Assembly (NCBI RefSeq): GCF_002632465.1
Contig: NZ_NIBS01000001.1
Coordinates: 384,581 to 448,580 of the forward strand
From: Xenorhabdus budapestensis
GTDB lineage: Bacteria; Pseudomonadota; Gammaproteobacteria; Enterobacterales; Enterobacteriaceae
Direction of reading: 5' to 3'
DNA length: 64,000 nt
Made by a program: the position numbers and the translations under genes. The notes beneath the pieces are model-generated. The model searched no databases, was not told where the DNA came from, and saw only the letters and a list, made by a program, of their open reading frames with translations. Each line of letters begins with the position of its first letter. The stretch's first letter is position 1. Shown piece after piece: positions 11,710-21,842 of the stretch.

Positions 11710-12450
11710 CTATCGTCCTCCCATATTGCCCGGCAACCGTACTTTTTTCTCAAGCATACTCATTGCAAGCATGATCACGAGATTGATACCAACATATGCC
11801 AATGTGATTGCTGTAAATGTTTCATACGCATGCGCAGAATAGTCCAGTAATTTTCCGGCCTGGGCGGCCATGTCTACCAAACCGATAGTTGATGCAATTG
11901 CGGAATTTTTCACCAGGTTAAGCATTTCTGAGGTCATTGGCGGTGTAATGACACGATAGGCATTAGGTAGCAGGACATAACGGTAGGTTTGTGGCAGGGT
12001 CAGACCCATTGCCAGCCCTGCGGCTTTTTGTCCTCGTGGTAGCGATTGAATGGCTGCACGAACCTGCTCGCATACACGGGCCGCAGTGAATAGCCCCAGA
12101 CAGATTAACGAAGAAAGGAAAAATTGGATATTGGGATCCAAATCCATTTTGAACCAATTACTCAGGTCTTTAGGCAGGAATTCTGGTACAACCAAATACC
12201 ATACAAAAAACTGGACGATAAGAGGAATGTTACGAAACAGTTCAACGTAACAGGTTCCTAATCCTGCCAGATACTTATTCGGAACAGTACGAAGAATGCC
12301 GAAAAACGAACCGACAATAAATGCAATAGTCCAGGCGCAGATAGAAAGAGCAATTGTCACCTGCAACCCAGAAATGATCCACCCAAGATAGGTGGTATTA
12401 CCAAAAGGGGCTTCTTGCAGAAAGATGCCCCAGTTCCAATCAACTGACAT
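11710..12450 (-). CDS. gltJ: GltJ, glutamate/aspartate importer permease
   Basis: Second permease of the GltIJKL system. The ATG at 12450 ([10 protein letters not shown]) has AGGGAG seven bases upstream and gives 246 residues, as in E. coli; an ATG two codons earlier is too close to that site. Several hydrophobic helices and an EAA loop ([18 protein letters not shown]) are visible. The C-terminal [10 protein letters not shown] is shared with E. coli. It is separated from gltI by about 87 bp containing a terminator hairpin. Confidence 0.95.
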   Translation of the reverse strand: MSVDWNWGIFLQEAPFGNTTYLGWIISGLQVTIALSICAWTIAFIVGSFFGILRTVPNKYLAGLGTCYVELFRNIPLIVQFFVWYLVVPEFLPKDLSNWFKMDLDPNIQFFLSSLICLGLFTAARVCEQVRAAIQSLPRGQKAAGLAMGLTLPQTYRYVLLPNAYRVITPPMTSEMLNLVKNSAIASTIGLVDMAAQAGKLLDYSAHAYETFTAITLAYVGINLVIMLAMSMLEKKVRLPGNMGGR

Positions 12451-12470
12451 ATACATGCTCCCTGAAGCAT

Positions 12471-12501
12471 AAAAAAATGAGGTAGGGAACGACTACCTCA
12501 T
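12471..12501 (-). terminator. intra-operon terminator between gltI and gltJ
   Basis: Perfect 9-bp stem ATGAGGTAG (12477-12485) and CTACCTCAT (12493-12501) with a 7-base loop, followed on the minus strand by a run of seven T. This is a textbook factor-independent terminator placed between the binding-protein gene and the permease genes. It should lower gltJKL expression relative to gltI. Confidence 0.85.
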
Positions 12502-12600
12502 ACCCGTCGTGCCAATAAAATCGGGATCTTCGGTTTATTAATTTAGCGATTTATCATTTGGTGATTTAAACAAAACTTTCATCTCATCTGGCAGAGTAAA
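12471..12600 (-). ncRNA. sroC: SroC-like sRNA candidate in the gltI 3' region
   Basis: In E. coli and Salmonella the SroC RNA is processed from the gltI-gltJ junction, ends at the terminator there and acts as a sponge for the GcvB sRNA. The same position here carries a strong terminator after the gltI stop. The 5' end given is arbitrary, because processing sites cannot be read from sequence, and I did not verify any GcvB-pairing segment. The call rests on synteny and the hairpin. Confidence 0.4.
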
Positions 12601-13425
12601 GTTCAGATTCAAATTTTTAGGTGGAATTGGCTCTTTAAACCAGCGATCAAACATTTTTTCTGCCCGGCCAGAAGTTTGTATTTCTGCAACAGTGTCATTC
12701 AGCAACTTTTTGAATTGAGGATCACCCTTGCGCATCAGACAACCGTAAGCTTCTTTGGATTGTGGTTCACCGACGATAACCCACTGATCAGGTTTTTTCG
12801 CTTTTGCACGTTCGCCTGCCAGTAGTGCGTCATCGACCATGAAGGCAACAGCGCGGCCTGATTCCAGCGTGCGGAATGAATCGCCATGATCTTTTGCACT
12901 GATAATGCGCATTTTCATTTTCTTTTCGTCATTGAGTTTATTCAGCAACATTTCAGAAGTTGTACCTGCGCTTACAACGACATTTTTTCCAGTCAGATCG
13001 TCAAATCCTTTGATCCCTGAATCCTTATTAGTCAGCAAGCGTGTGTTGACGATAAAGATGGTATTGGAGAACGCAGCTTGTTTTTGGCGCTCAGGGGTAT
13101 TAGTGGTTGAACCACACTCAAAATCAAAAGTACCATTTTGCAGCAATGGAATACGATTTTGAGAAGTGACAGGGATCAGCTTAACTTGTAGGTTGGGCGC
13201 ATTAATTTTTTTCTTAATCGCTTCCACGATTAAATTGGAATGGTCCTGGGCGTAACCGACAACATTCTGTTTACCATCATAATAAGCAAATGGAACAGAA
13301 GATTCTCTGTGCCCGACAACAACAACACCGCTGTCTTTGATTTTTTTTAGTGTTCCAGTCAATTCCTCAGCATGGGCAGCCCCTACTGCGCTAAGCAACA
13401 TCATGGTTAACATCAATTTACGCAT
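12538..13425 (-). CDS. gltI: GltI, periplasmic glutamate/aspartate-binding protein
   Basis: Periplasmic solute-binding protein delivering glutamate and aspartate to GltJK. I start at the ATG at 13425: it has AAGGAGC at good spacing and yields a signal peptide (MRKLMLTMMLLSAVGAAHA) cut before EELTG. The open frame runs 35 codons further upstream, but that part has no signal-peptide character and is probably leader DNA. The mature protein is a complete type II binding protein of the SBP_bac_3 type. It opens the gltIJKL operon. Confidence 0.95.
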   Translation of the reverse strand: MRKLMLTMMLLSAVGAAHAEELTGTLKKIKDSGVVVVGHRESSVPFAYYDGKQNVVGYAQDHSNLIVEAIKKKINAPNLQVKLIPVTSQNRIPLLQNGTFDFECGSTTNTPERQKQAAFSNTIFIVNTRLLTNKDSGIKGFDDLTGKNVVVSAGTTSEMLLNKLNDEKKMKMRIISAKDHGDSFRTLESGRAVAFMVDDALLAGERAKAKKPDQWVIVGEPQSKEAYGCLMRKGDPQFKKLLNDTVAEIQTSGRAEKMFDRWFKEPIPPKNLNLNFTLPDEMKVLFKSPNDKSLN

Positions 13426-13934
13426 ATACAGCTCCTTCATCTGGTTGTTTTGCGCAATTTGTTTAGTACAGGTTGTTTTGTACAACGGGTTTTCTAAAAC
13501 TGCATTGCGCAAAATTGGGTTTGCTTGCACATATTGGTGCTTCTGTTTTTTATAGAAGCGGTTTTTTTAGAAATGATTTTCTGAATTATTTTGTGTATAT
13601 GTTGTAAAAAAATAATTCATAATGTTACTTTTTTTAAACCATATGTTTTCATTTCGCGAGCCACTTCGCACTAAAAATAGACAATTTTGTTTAAGTGTGA
13701 TTTTGAGGTGAATAATTTTTAATCTTGCTCACAGTTTGTACTTTTTAGGATTAAATATTTTATTTAGTTATTATTTAATTTGATTTTATCTTTTATTAAA
13801 GCATTTCTGATTTCATATTAATTATGATGGGTAATATTTATTGGGGTTATCAAGGGAGGGGGAGAGTAAAAAAATATAAGCCCAGGGAATAAATTAAACC
13901 TCTGGACTTATATCGGATATTTTCTGAAATATCG
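13426..13934. other. gltI leader and intergenic region
   Basis: About 500 bp of AT-rich DNA between gltI and lnt with no supported gene. It holds two copies of the palindrome TTGCGCAA (13450-13457 and 13505-13512), a hairpin GCTTCT/AGAAGC (13539-13559) followed by T7 on the plus strand, and the lnt terminator at the right end. The gltI promoter must lie here, but I could not single out one convincing -35/-10 pair. Confidence 0.6.
13867..13913 (-). terminator. terminator after lnt
   Basis: Imperfect stem made of ATAAG-CCCAGG and CCTCTGGACTTAT (about 13877-13913) with an AT-rich loop, followed on the minus strand by ATATTTTTTTAC. It lies about 20 bp past the lnt stop and fits a factor-independent terminator for the miaB-ybeZ-ybeY-corC-lnt run. 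Confidence 0.7.
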
Positions 13935-15476
13935 TTAAATGATTAGCGAGATTTGGCGACGGTTGCTTATCAATCCGAATAAAATAAACAACACGGTTAT
14001 TCCCCAAACCGGCCAATTACCGAATCGGAAATAAGGTGTAATACCACTGGCTGGTGTGACTTTAGCGTCCAATACTTGGCGAGTAAATTGTGGAATTTCG
14101 GCTTGTATTGAACCATCTGGTTTGATTACCGCTGTAATTCCGTTATTTGTCCCTCTTAACAGAGGACGACCCAGTTCAAGGGAACGCATACGCGCCATTT
14201 GGAAATGTTGCCACGGCCCAATAGAACGTCCAAACCAGGCATCATTGGAAACAGTCAGCAGAAACTCTGTACTGGGTTTGAAGTTATCACGGACTTGCTC
14301 GCCCAAAATAATTTCATAGCAGATTGCGGCGGTAATTTCATGTCCCGCAACAGAAAGCTGAGGTTGTATATAATTTCCCTGGCTGAAAGAGGACATTGGC
14401 AGGTTAAAGAAGGGAGCCAATGGACGCAGTAATGATGCCAGAGGAACAAATTCACCAAATGGAACAAGGTGATGTTTGTCATAGCGGCTAATCGCCGGAT
14501 ATTGGTAAGGAGTTTTTTCTCCTAACACAATAATACTGTTATAGAACTTGTATCCATCCAGTGTAGGGCGCGCATCGGGAATACCTGTAATCAGGTTAGT
14601 GTTATGTTGCCTGAGCAGAATGTCCAGTTTGCTCAGAAAATTATTCTGATTATATTCATAATCAGGTATAGCCGCTTCTGGCCAGATAATAATAGGGATT
14701 TTGCCGATAAAAGGCCGGCTATTATCCAGATAAATATCCAGAGTTTTTCCCAATACAGAGGGATCCCATTTTATTTCCTGAGGAATATTGCCTTGTACCA
14801 ACGCTACTTCGGTTGATTTTTCTGGCATCAGGGTATACCACTGATAATGTCTCATTGGCCACGGCAGCAGTAACAAGATAATGGCGGTGATGGCAGATGA
14901 GCGTTTTTTATGAACGGCCGCAAAAACTAACAAACCACTGCTCATCATTAGCAGGAAGGTGATACCTTCTACTCCAAAAATCGGGGCAACTGCTTTCAAT
15001 GGGCCATCAATCTGGCTATAGCCAAATTGTAGCCACGGAAAACCCGTTAATACCCAACCACGCAAAAATTCAGTGCATTGCCATAATGCAGGGCTGGCGA
15101 TGATTAACCTCATCCCATTTGAGGTTGGGAAAAAGCGGTTAAGCAGCCCAGCAAACAGGGCGGGATAAAGAGCGAGATAAGCGGAAAGCAGGATCACCAA
15201 AAAGATATTAACGGCAGTGGGCATGCCTCCGAAATTTGCGATACTGACATAAACCCAGTTTATACCACTACCAAACAAGCCAAAGCCCCAGCAGAAGCCA
15301 ATAAAGAGCGCTTGTCGGGTAGTCCGGTTAAGTGTCAGGATTTGCAGACTACAGAGAGAAACAAGGGCTGCGGGCCAGAAGTCAAAAGGTGAAAAAGCCA
15401 GTGTTCCACTGGCTCCGAAGAAAAGTGCCAGCAAAGCGCGTAGCCGCTGGCAACTCATTAATGAGGCTTTGTTCAT
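13935..15476 (-). CDS. lnt: Lnt, apolipoprotein N-acyltransferase
   Basis: Inner-membrane enzyme adding the third acyl chain to the N-terminal Cys of lipoproteins; RlpA and LptE in this window are likely substrates. Several N-terminal hydrophobic helices precede a periplasmic nitrilase domain. The triad is seen as Glu in [10 protein letters not shown], Lys in EIKWDP-type context and Cys in [11 protein letters not shown] start at ATG 15476 ([13 protein letters not shown]), which has AGGA upstream and gives about 513 residues, near E. coli's 512. The frame is open a further 20 codons into corC. It begins 11 bp after corC. Confidence 0.94.
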   Translation of the reverse strand: MNKASLMSCQRLRALLALFFGASGTLAFSPFDFWPAALVSLCSLQILTLNRTTRQALFIGFCWGFGLFGSGINWVYVSIANFGGMPTAVNIFLVILLSAYLALYPALFAGLLNRFFPTSNGMRLIIASPALWQCTEFLRGWVLTGFPWLQFGYSQIDGPLKAVAPIFGVEGITFLLMMSSGLLVFAAVHKKRSSAITAIILLLLPWPMRHYQWYTLMPEKSTEVALVQGNIPQEIKWDPSVLGKTLDIYLDNSRPFIGKIPIIIWPEAAIPDYEYNQNNFLSKLDILLRQHNTNLITGIPDARPTLDGYKFYNSIIVLGEKTPYQYPAISRYDKHHLVPFGEFVPLASLLRPLAPFFNLPMSSFSQGNYIQPQLSVAGHEITAAICYEIILGEQVRDNFKPSTEFLLTVSNDAWFGRSIGPWQHFQMARMRSLELGRPLLRGTNNGITAVIKPDGSIQAEIPQFTRQVLDAKVTPASGITPYFRFGNWPVWGITVLFILFGLISNRRQISLII

Positions 15477-15486
15477 CCAGATCCTA

Positions 15487-16365
15487 TTAATCTCTATCAA
15501 GGCCAGGAACTTCAGCATTATCCGGTATTTTGACATGAACCTGGATGATTTTCCGGCTATCTGCCATTGCTACTTTGAAGTGATAGCCATTGATGTTGAT
15601 GGATTCTCCACGGGAAGGCAGATGTCCAAATGCCTGCATAATCAACCCGCCAATGGTATCAACTTCTTCATCGCTGAAATTAGTACTGAAAACATCGTTA
15701 AAGTCTTCGATTTGAGTTAATGCCCGCACTGAATAAGTATGGCGACTCAAGGCACGAATATCGTTATCTTCATCATCATCGTATTCGTCCTCAATTTCCC
15801 CCACAATCAGTTCAAGTATATCCTCAATCGTGACAAGGCCGGAAACACCGCCGAATTCATCGATAACAATTGCCATGTGATAGCGTTGAGAACGGAATTC
15901 TTTCAGCAGTCGGTCAACCCGCTTACTTTCCGGCACCACGACAGCCTGACGCAGCACTTTATCAATGCTGAAAGGCTCTGTATTCGTACGCATAAATGGC
16001 AGAAGATCTTTTGCCATCAAGATGCCTTCAATGTGATCTTTATCTTCACTGATCACAGGGAAGCGAGAGTGGGCTGAATCGATAATTACATCCAGACATT
16101 CGTCCAGAGATTGATTGCGTTTTAAGGTAACGATTTGTGAGCGCGGGATCATAATGTCACGCACGCGTTGGTCAGCAATATCCATCACCCCTTCAAGCAT
16201 TTCTCGGGTATCAGGGTCGATCAGGTCATTCTGTTCAGAATCACGGATCAGTTCAACCAAATCGTTACGGTTTTTCGGCTCACCGTGAAAAATCTGATTA
16301 AGAAGTGCAAAAAAGCCTTTCTTAGGACTAGGGTTATCGTTACTAGAAGGATGGTCGTCGCTCAT
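15487..16365 (-). CDS. corC: CorC (YbeX), CBS-domain protein
   Basis: Cytoplasmic CBS-pair protein linked genetically to magnesium/cobalt handling and, through its ybeYZ neighbours, to ribosome function. The 292-residue protein has an acidic N-terminal part, two CBS domains (from [13 protein letters not shown] and from [12 protein letters not shown]) and a C-terminal CorC/HlyC domain starting near [12 protein letters not shown] strongly acidic stretch [11 protein letters not shown] joins the parts. It lies between ybeY and lnt as in E. coli. Confidence 0.93.
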   Translation of the reverse strand: MSDDHPSSNDNPSPKKGFFALLNQIFHGEPKNRNDLVELIRDSEQNDLIDPDTREMLEGVMDIADQRVRDIMIPRSQIVTLKRNQSLDECLDVIIDSAHSRFPVISEDKDHIEGILMAKDLLPFMRTNTEPFSIDKVLRQAVVVPESKRVDRLLKEFRSQRYHMAIVIDEFGGVSGLVTIEDILELIVGEIEDEYDDDEDNDIRALSRHTYSVRALTQIEDFNDVFSTNFSDEEVDTIGGLIMQAFGHLPSRGESININGYHFKVAMADSRKIIQVHVKIPDNAEVPGLDRD

Positions 16366-16403
16366 GGCGTTTTAATTAAAATTCCTCATTAATTAAAGTT
16401 GAA

Positions 16404-16460
16404 TACCTGTCGTCTTTCAAGTTGTAGCTTTGTTGGCTACATCCTGAGATCTATAGGGTA
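16404..16460. repeat. possible fragment of an ERIC-like repeat
   Basis: The segment beginning GTCGTCTTTCAAGTTGTAGC and followed by GTTGGCTACA resembles, from memory, the outer end of the imperfect palindromes (ERIC-like elements) scattered in enterobacterial intergenic regions. Only one end is present, between corC and ybeY. The call is tentative. Confidence 0.3.
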
Positions 16461-16497
16461 CGATTCGTAATGTTTAACATAAAAATGTTCTTAGGGG

Positions 16498-16965
16498 TTA
16501 TTCTTTTTCCGCGAGATAAGGATCAGGATAACCCATTTTTTTCAGGATTTCTGTTTCCAGAGATTCCATTTCTTCCGCTTCTTCATCTTCGATATGGTCA
16601 TATCCAAGTAGATGAAGACAGCCGTGAACCACCATGTGTGCCCAGTGTTCTTCAACAGTTTTTTGTTGTTCTTTCGCTTCTTTCTCAACAACCTGGCGGC
16701 ATATAATCAAATCGCCGAGTAAGGGCAGTTCCACTTCGGGTGGAGCTTCAAATGGGAAGGATAACACATTGGTTGGTTTGTCTTTCCCACGATAAGTGAG
16801 GTTTAATTCGTGGCTTTCTGCTTCATCAACCAAACGGATTGTCACTTCACTTTCAGCTTGAAATTGTGGCAAAACGCCTTCCAACCATCGTTGGAATAGG
16901 ACTTCCTGAGGAAGTCCTATTGAGTTTTCACACGCGATTTGTAAATCTAATATAACTGAACTCAT
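16498..16965 (-). CDS. ybeY: YbeY, endoribonuclease for rRNA maturation and quality control
   Basis: Single-strand endoribonuclease needed for 16S rRNA 3'-end processing and late-stage 70S quality control. The zinc motif [11 protein letters not shown] is intact near residues 114-124, and [15 protein letters not shown] matches the family core. The length, 155 residues, equals the E. coli protein. The gene overlaps the end of ybeZ by four bases, consistent with the known functional pairing of the two proteins. Confidence 0.96.
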   Translation of the reverse strand: MSSVILDLQIACENSIGLPQEVLFQRWLEGVLPQFQAESEVTIRLVDEAESHELNLTYRGKDKPTNVLSFPFEAPPEVELPLLGDLIICRQVVEKEAKEQQKTVEEHWAHMVVHGCLHLLGYDHIEDEEAEEMESLETEILKKMGYPDPYLAEKE

Positions 16966-18008
16966 TGCGCTTCCTGTCTGCGCTTTTCGTTAAGCGCCTG
17001 TTTACGTTTTTGCTCTGTAGCTTCCCATGCTTCATAGGCGATAACGACTTTGGCCACCACAGGGTGGCGAACCACATCTTCGCTATGGAGGAAATTAAAG
17101 CTCAGCTCGTCAACTTCCGACAAGACTTCCATCGCATGGCTCAGACCCGATTTCTGGCCTCTTGGCAGGTCGATCTGGGTTACGTCACCAGTAATCACCG
17201 CTTTAGAGTTAAAGCCAATACGAGTCAGGAACATCTTCATCTGTTCGATGGTGGTATTCTGGCTTTCATCAAGAATAATAAAAGCATCATTGAGTGTTCG
17301 TCCACGCATATAGGCCAATGGAGCGACTTCAATAACATTTCTTTCGATCAGCTTCTCAACTTTTTCAAAACCTAGCATCTCAAACAAAGCATCGTAAAGT
17401 GGACGTAAGTAAGGATCGACTTTCTGGCTTAGATCACCCGGCAAAAATCCCAGTTTTTCTCCAGCTTCAACCGCAGGGCGGGTAAGAAGTATCCGGCGAA
17501 TTTCTTGCCGCTCCAGTGCATCAACTGCTGCGGCAACGGCCAGATAGGTTTTACCTGTTCCTGCTGGCCCGATCCCAAATGTAATATCATGGTCAAGGAT
17601 ATTGGCAATGTACTGCACCTGATTAGGAGTACGGGGTTTTACAACACCCCGTTTGGTTTTGATATTCAAGGCTTTGCCGTAGGCAGGCACGCTTTCTGCT
17701 GACTGTTCCAGTACGCGACTTTCTGTGATTGCCAAATGGATCTGTTCAGGTTCAAGATCCGGTATCACGCCACGTACAGGTGCGGTTTCGACATAAAGGT
17801 GGCGCAATATGCTTGTTACTGCACTGACACACAGTGGTTTTCCCACCAATTTGAAACGATTGTCGCGGCGGTTGATCTCTACTCCCAGGCGACGTTCAAG
17901 TTGTTTCAGATTGTCATCAAGTGGGCCACACAGGCTCATTAATCGCTGATTGTCTGCGGGTTCCAGAAAAATCTCTTGTGTTGCTACTTGTGGGTTTATT
18001 TGTGTCAC
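16962..18008 (-). CDS. ybeZ: YbeZ, PhoH-like ATPase
   Basis: PhoH-family NTPase that partners YbeY in rRNA maturation. An N-terminal RNA-binding-like region ([14 protein letters not shown]) precedes the ATPase core with Walker [12 protein letters not shown] and a Walker-B-like [12 protein letters not shown]. The C-terminus is a basic, glutamate-rich helix. The start is GTG; 348 residues compares with 346 in E. coli. Confidence 0.94.
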   Translation of the reverse strand: MTQINPQVATQEIFLEPADNQRLMSLCGPLDDNLKQLERRLGVEINRRDNRFKLVGKPLCVSAVTSILRHLYVETAPVRGVIPDLEPEQIHLAITESRVLEQSAESVPAYGKALNIKTKRGVVKPRTPNQVQYIANILDHDITFGIGPAGTGKTYLAVAAAVDALERQEIRRILLTRPAVEAGEKLGFLPGDLSQKVDPYLRPLYDALFEMLGFEKVEKLIERNVIEVAPLAYMRGRTLNDAFIILDESQNTTIEQMKMFLTRIGFNSKAVITGDVTQIDLPRGQKSGLSHAMEVLSEVDELSFNFLHSEDVVRHPVVAKVVIAYEAWEATEQKRKQALNEKRRQEAQ

Positions 18009-18068
18009 TGATTATCTCTATATTAGGGCCTGTCAAGGCTTGCCAATTTGTTAAAGTTGACCTATTTT

Positions 18069-19499
18069 TTAGGGCTGATAAATGCCAACGCCGATTTCGT
18101 CTTCCTTACGGGTACGGGCAATCACTGACTCAGGAGATTCATGGACACGTAAATCCATTTCATCTTCGGTACGGATCACCTTACCACGCAGAGAGTTGGC
18201 ATAAACGTCAACAATTTCGACATCAACAAATGTACCAATCATATCAGGCGTACCTTCGAAGTTAACCACACGGTTGTTTTCAGTACGGCCAGAAAGCTCC
18301 ATGATATTTTTGCGGGATGGGCCTTCAACCAGAATGCGTTGTGTGCTGCCAAGCATGGCGCGGCTATAGCTCATGGCTTGTTGGTTAATGCGCTGCTGGA
18401 GCAGATACAGGCGCTGTTTCTTTTCTTCTTCACTCACATCGTCTGGCAAATCAGCCGCAGGCGTTCCCGGACGTGCTGAATAAATGAAGCTGAAACTCAT
18501 GTCGAAATTAACATCAGCAATCAATTTCATCGTTTTTTCAAAGTCGTCTTGTGTTTCGCCTGGGAAACCGATGATAAAGTCAGAACTGATGAGAATATCA
18601 GAGCGCGCTTTACGCAGGCGACGAATAATGCCTTTGTATTCCAGCGCGGTGTGAGCGCGTTTCATCAGGGTCAGAATACGATCAGAGCCGCTCTGGACGG
18701 GCAAATGCAGGAAGCTGACCAACTCTGGTGTATCTTCGTAAACAGCGATAATATCGTCAGTAAATTCGATTGGATGGCTGGTGGTGAAGCGTATACGGTC
18801 GATACCATCAATAGCTGCAACCAGACGCAGTAATTCCGCAAATGTGCAGATATCCCCGTCAAATGTTGCTCCACGGTAAGCGTTAACATTTTGACCGAGC
18901 AAGTTAACTTCGCGCACGCCTTGGGCAGCAAGTTGGGCAATTTCAAATAGGATATCATCGCAAGGACGGCTGACTTCTTCCCCACGGGTGTAAGGAACAA
19001 CGCAGAATGTGCAGTATTTATTACAGCCTTCCATGATAGAAACGAATGCAGTCGGGCCTTCAGCTCGTGGTTCTGGCAGATGGTCGAACTTCTCTATTTC
19101 GGGGAAACTGATATCAACAACAGGGCTGCGGGTGCCTTTTACATGATTAATCATTTCCGGCAGACGGTGCAGAGTTTGTGGTCCGAAGATAATATCAACA
19201 CTGGGTGCACGCTGGCGGATGTAATCTCCTTCCTGAGAAGCGACGCAACCACCGACACCAATGATGACTTCAGAGTTTTTGTCTTTCAGCCCTTTCCAGC
19301 GTCCGAGTTGGTGAAAGACTTTTTCTTGTGCTTTTTCACGAATTGAACATGTGTTCAGGAGTAAGATATCTGCTTCTTCGGCGATATCGGTTAACTGATA
19401 ACCGTGAGTGGTTTCCAGCAGGTCGGCCATCTTGGATGAATCATATTCGTTCATCTGACAGCCCCAAGTTTTGATATACAGTTTTTTTATCGTCGACAT
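18069..19499 (-). CDS. miaB: MiaB, tRNA-2-methylthio-N6-isopentenyladenosine synthase
   Basis: Radical-SAM methylthiotransferase modifying A37 of tRNAs that read UNN codons. The N-terminal iron-sulfur domain carries Cys residues in [23 protein letters not shown] and VGGCVASQ. The radical-SAM motif is [11 protein letters not shown], and a TRAM domain lies at the C-terminus. The ATG at 19499 ([14 protein letters not shown]) fits the family start; an ATG three codons earlier is possible. It is divergent from ubiF, with about 200 bp between them. Confidence 0.96.
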   Translation of the reverse strand: MSTIKKLYIKTWGCQMNEYDSSKMADLLETTHGYQLTDIAEEADILLLNTCSIREKAQEKVFHQLGRWKGLKDKNSEVIIGVGGCVASQEGDYIRQRAPSVDIIFGPQTLHRLPEMINHVKGTRSPVVDISFPEIEKFDHLPEPRAEGPTAFVSIMEGCNKYCTFCVVPYTRGEEVSRPCDDILFEIAQLAAQGVREVNLLGQNVNAYRGATFDGDICTFAELLRLVAAIDGIDRIRFTTSHPIEFTDDIIAVYEDTPELVSFLHLPVQSGSDRILTLMKRAHTALEYKGIIRRLRKARSDILISSDFIIGFPGETQDDFEKTMKLIADVNFDMSFSFIYSARPGTPAADLPDDVSEEEKKQRLYLLQQRINQQAMSYSRAMLGSTQRILVEGPSRKNIMELSGRTENNRVVNFEGTPDMIGTFVDVEIVDVYANSLRGKVIRTEDEMDLRVHESPESVIARTRKEDEIGVGIYQP

Positions 19500-19706
19500 T
19501 TTGTGCATCCGGTGTTTTCAGTGAAATAATGCATCAACACTGAAAAGCGTAGTATATGAACCAGCGTATTGAATACAGTGTATTTAGCATAATGTTGCTG
19601 GCTATTGTAGTCATTTGAGACACCAGTGACCAGACTGTAACACCGGATATTCACAGCCGGAAAGGGAAAATTCCGGTACACTTTTAATCAAGAGGTTAAT
19701 AATGTG

Positions 19707-20900
19707 ATGAATATGAATAATCCACAACAAAAATTCGATATTGTTGTCGTTGGTGCAGGTATGATTGGTGCAGCAACGGCATTAGGGCTGGCACAAGAAG
19801 GCTGGCGTGTTGCATTATTGGAACACCAGCCACCACAACCTTACAATGCAGATCATGAACCGGATGTTCGTGTCTCAGCGATTAGCTGTGCTTCTGTGGG
19901 TTTATTGAAACAGTTGGGGGCATGGAAAAATGTTTTACAGATGCGTAGTGCACCCTATCGGACTCTGGAAACGTGGGAACAGAATGACTCCAACGTGATT
20001 TTCGATGCAGAAAGTCTTGGTTTGCCGGAATTGGGGTTCATGGTAGAAAACCATATTTTGCAACTGGCATTGTGGCAGGAATTTGAACGGTATCCCAACC
20101 TCACGCTCTTTTGTCCAGCTGCATTGAAATCGATACATCGGCAACATGATCATAAAACCTGGCGGGTTGAATTGGCTAATGGCCCGGAATTAAACACACG
20201 TTTAATTGTTGGTGCTGATGGTGCCCGCTCGCAGGTTCGGCAATTGGCTGGTATTGGCAGCAGGGGATGGCAATATCGCCAGTCGTGTATGCTGATTACA
20301 GTCAAAACTGAACAGCCTCAGCAAGATATAACATGGCAGCAATTTTTTCCTTCCGGCCCTAGAGCCTTTTTGCCATTGTTTGAACAATGGGCTTCATTAG
20401 TGTGGTATGACTCTCCCGCTCGTATTCGCCAGTTACAGGCGATGTCAATGACACAACTTGAGCCGGAAATTTTTCGGGCATTTCCAGCTCGTTTAGGCAA
20501 AGTAACGCCGGTTGCCGCAGGGTCGTTTCCTCTGACTCGCCATCATGCCAGCGATTATGTACGCGAAGGTTTGGTTTTACTGGGGGATGCTGCTCATACT
20601 ATCAACCCATTGGCGGGGCAGGGGGTTAATTTGGGCTATCGGGATGTTGATACTCTGCTTAAGGTATTAATCAATGCTAAAGAGTTACATGAAGAGTGGG
20701 ACTCTTTGGCAGTATTGAAGCGCTATCAACGTCGCAGGATGCCGGATAATTTGGTTATGCAGGCGGGAATGGATCTCTTTCACACGGCATTCAGCCATGA
20801 TTTGCCGGGATTAAAAACCATGCGCAATCTGGCATTGATGGCAGCACAACGTTCAGATGTGATGAAAAAACTGGCGCTGAAATATGCGTTGGGCGTGTGA
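19707..20900 (+). CDS. ubiF: UbiF, 3-demethoxyubiquinol 3-hydroxylase
   Basis: FAD-dependent monooxygenase performing a ring hydroxylation in ubiquinone synthesis. The Rossmann motif VVGAGMIGAATALGLAQ sits at the N-terminus, IVGADGARSQVR in the middle and the second FAD motif GDAAHTINPLAGQGVNLGYRD near residue 290. About 397 residues. Start choice is loose: GTG 19704, ATG 19707 or ATG 19713, all served by AGAGG upstream. It is convergent with higA, with a hairpin between them. Confidence 0.94.
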   Translation: MNMNNPQQKFDIVVVGAGMIGAATALGLAQEGWRVALLEHQPPQPYNADHEPDVRVSAISCASVGLLKQLGAWKNVLQMRSAPYRTLETWEQNDSNVIFDAESLGLPELGFMVENHILQLALWQEFERYPNLTLFCPAALKSIHRQHDHKTWRVELANGPELNTRLIVGADGARSQVRQLAGIGSRGWQYRQSCMLITVKTEQPQQDITWQQFFPSGPRAFLPLFEQWASLVWYDSPARIRQLQAMSMTQLEPEIFRAFPARLGKVTPVAAGSFPLTRHHASDYVREGLVLLGDAAHTINPLAGQGVNLGYRDVDTLLKVLINAKELHEEWDSLAVLKRYQRRRMPDNLVMQAGMDLFHTAFSHDLPGLKTMRNLALMAAQRSDVMKKLALKYALGV

Positions 20901-20932
20901 TTGTTGTTTTTTATCGAATATTTTTGAGGGTA

Positions 20933-20956
20933 GGAGCATTTTTTTGCAAATGCTCC
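20933..20956. terminator. hairpin between convergent ubiF and higA
   Basis: Perfect 9-bp stem GGAGCATTT (20933-20941) and AAATGCTCC (20948-20956), loop of six. It lies between the stops of ubiF and higA and could end both transcripts, but a T-tract is missing on both sides. Confidence 0.5.
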
Positions 20957-20979
20957 GTTAGCCCAAATGTGGATTCCCT

Positions 20980-21354
20980 TTACGGGGTTTTATTTGTTGG
21001 TTTTATCAAAACATCGGCAGGTATTCCAAACATGCCGTGTAAATTTCGGATCATGGGTAATGTCAGGTTACGCTTTCTATTGAGAACTTCATAAACACGG
21101 TTAGATTTACCAATTGCTGGTTCTAAATCTTTCACTGTCAAACCGGATTGCTCCATTCTGAATTTAATGGCTTCAATGGGGTCTGGTGAGTCGATTGGAT
21201 AATGTTCTTTTTCATAGGATTCAATCAATAACACCATGACTTCCATGTAATCGAATTCAGGTGTGCCCATTTCAGGTTGGTTATCAAATAGTAGTGCTAT
21301 CGCTTTTAGTGCGCCCTGATAATCCTGCTCTGTTCTGATGGGTTTAATATTCAT
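20980..21354 (-). CDS. higA: HigA-type antitoxin
   Basis: Antitoxin of a type II pair: it should neutralise HigB and, through its helix-turn-helix, repress the operon. The 124-residue protein has an N-terminal part rich in acidic and aliphatic residues and a C-terminal XRE-like helix-turn-helix (about residues 62-118, LTVKDLEPAIGKSNRVYEVL). This resembles the E. coli YgjM group of long HigA proteins. It starts three bases after higB, the reversed toxin-first order typical of hig loci. Confidence 0.88.
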   Translation of the reverse strand: MNIKPIRTEQDYQGALKAIALLFDNQPEMGTPEFDYMEVMVLLIESYEKEHYPIDSPDPIEAIKFRMEQSGLTVKDLEPAIGKSNRVYEVLNRKRNLTLPMIRNLHGMFGIPADVLIKPTNKTP

Positions 21355-21357
21355 TGT

Positions 21358-21669
21358 TCACTCCAGATCTACGCTGTTGGCATCTACGGTATCGTACTGT
21401 TTATGCGTACCGATAAATTTAACATACACCCAACCTGCGGGGTAAAAGATGGAAACTATCAGACGGTAATCGTTTCCCTTAATGTTAAATAACACGCGAT
21501 TATTTTTCAGGATGCTCGCATTGCGGTATTGAGCTTTAATATCAGCTGGCGTCTTCCAAGAGGCTTTTTTGGCCTCATCAAACCAAGCCTTTAGTGGTTG
21601 TTCAGCATCTGGGTGTTTTTCCCAAAGTGCTTTCAGTGATGCAACGGATATTATTTTCATAACCTTCAT
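21358..21669 (-). CDS. higB: HigB-type mRNA interferase toxin
   Basis: RelE-superfamily ribosome-dependent endoribonuclease of the YgjN type. The 103 residues include the family-typical ADIKAQYRNASILKNNRVLFNIKGN and a C-terminal WVYVKFIGTHKQYD, where the basic and His residues of the active site are expected. Two ATG starts (21669 and 21660) are possible; neither has a strong ribosome site. The inverted repeat just upstream is a plausible HigA operator. Confidence 0.88.
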   Translation of the reverse strand: MKVMKIISVASLKALWEKHPDAEQPLKAWFDEAKKASWKTPADIKAQYRNASILKNNRVLFNIKGNDYRLIVSIFYPAGWVYVKFIGTHKQYDTVDANSVDLE

Positions 21670-21672
21670 GGC

Positions 21673-21689
21673 AGTCCCGAAATGGGACT
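21673..21689. promoter_or_regulatory. candidate HigA operator upstream of higB
   Basis: Perfect inverted repeat AGTCCC-GAAAT-GGGACT ending three bases before the upstream higB start codon. HigA proteins repress their operon from palindromes near the start. In RNA the same repeat would form a hairpin covering the weak ribosome site. Role inferred from position. Confidence 0.5.
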
Positions 21690-21842
21690 AAAACAAGTGT
21701 TTATTGTTTAATCTATGACCTGGCATATTTTAATAATGTGTATTAAGTGCTGTTTGATGAAGATATAGGGGAAATTTAGCGGCAGAAAAACAAAAAAACC
21801 ACCTATCGGTGGTTGTCAATTTAGTTAACATTTTTAAAAACT

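Noticed and set aside
13425-13530. Extended N-terminus of GltI (35 extra codons)
   Set aside because: It would place a cytoplasmic-looking stretch before a clear signal peptide; the internal ATG has a strong ribosome site.
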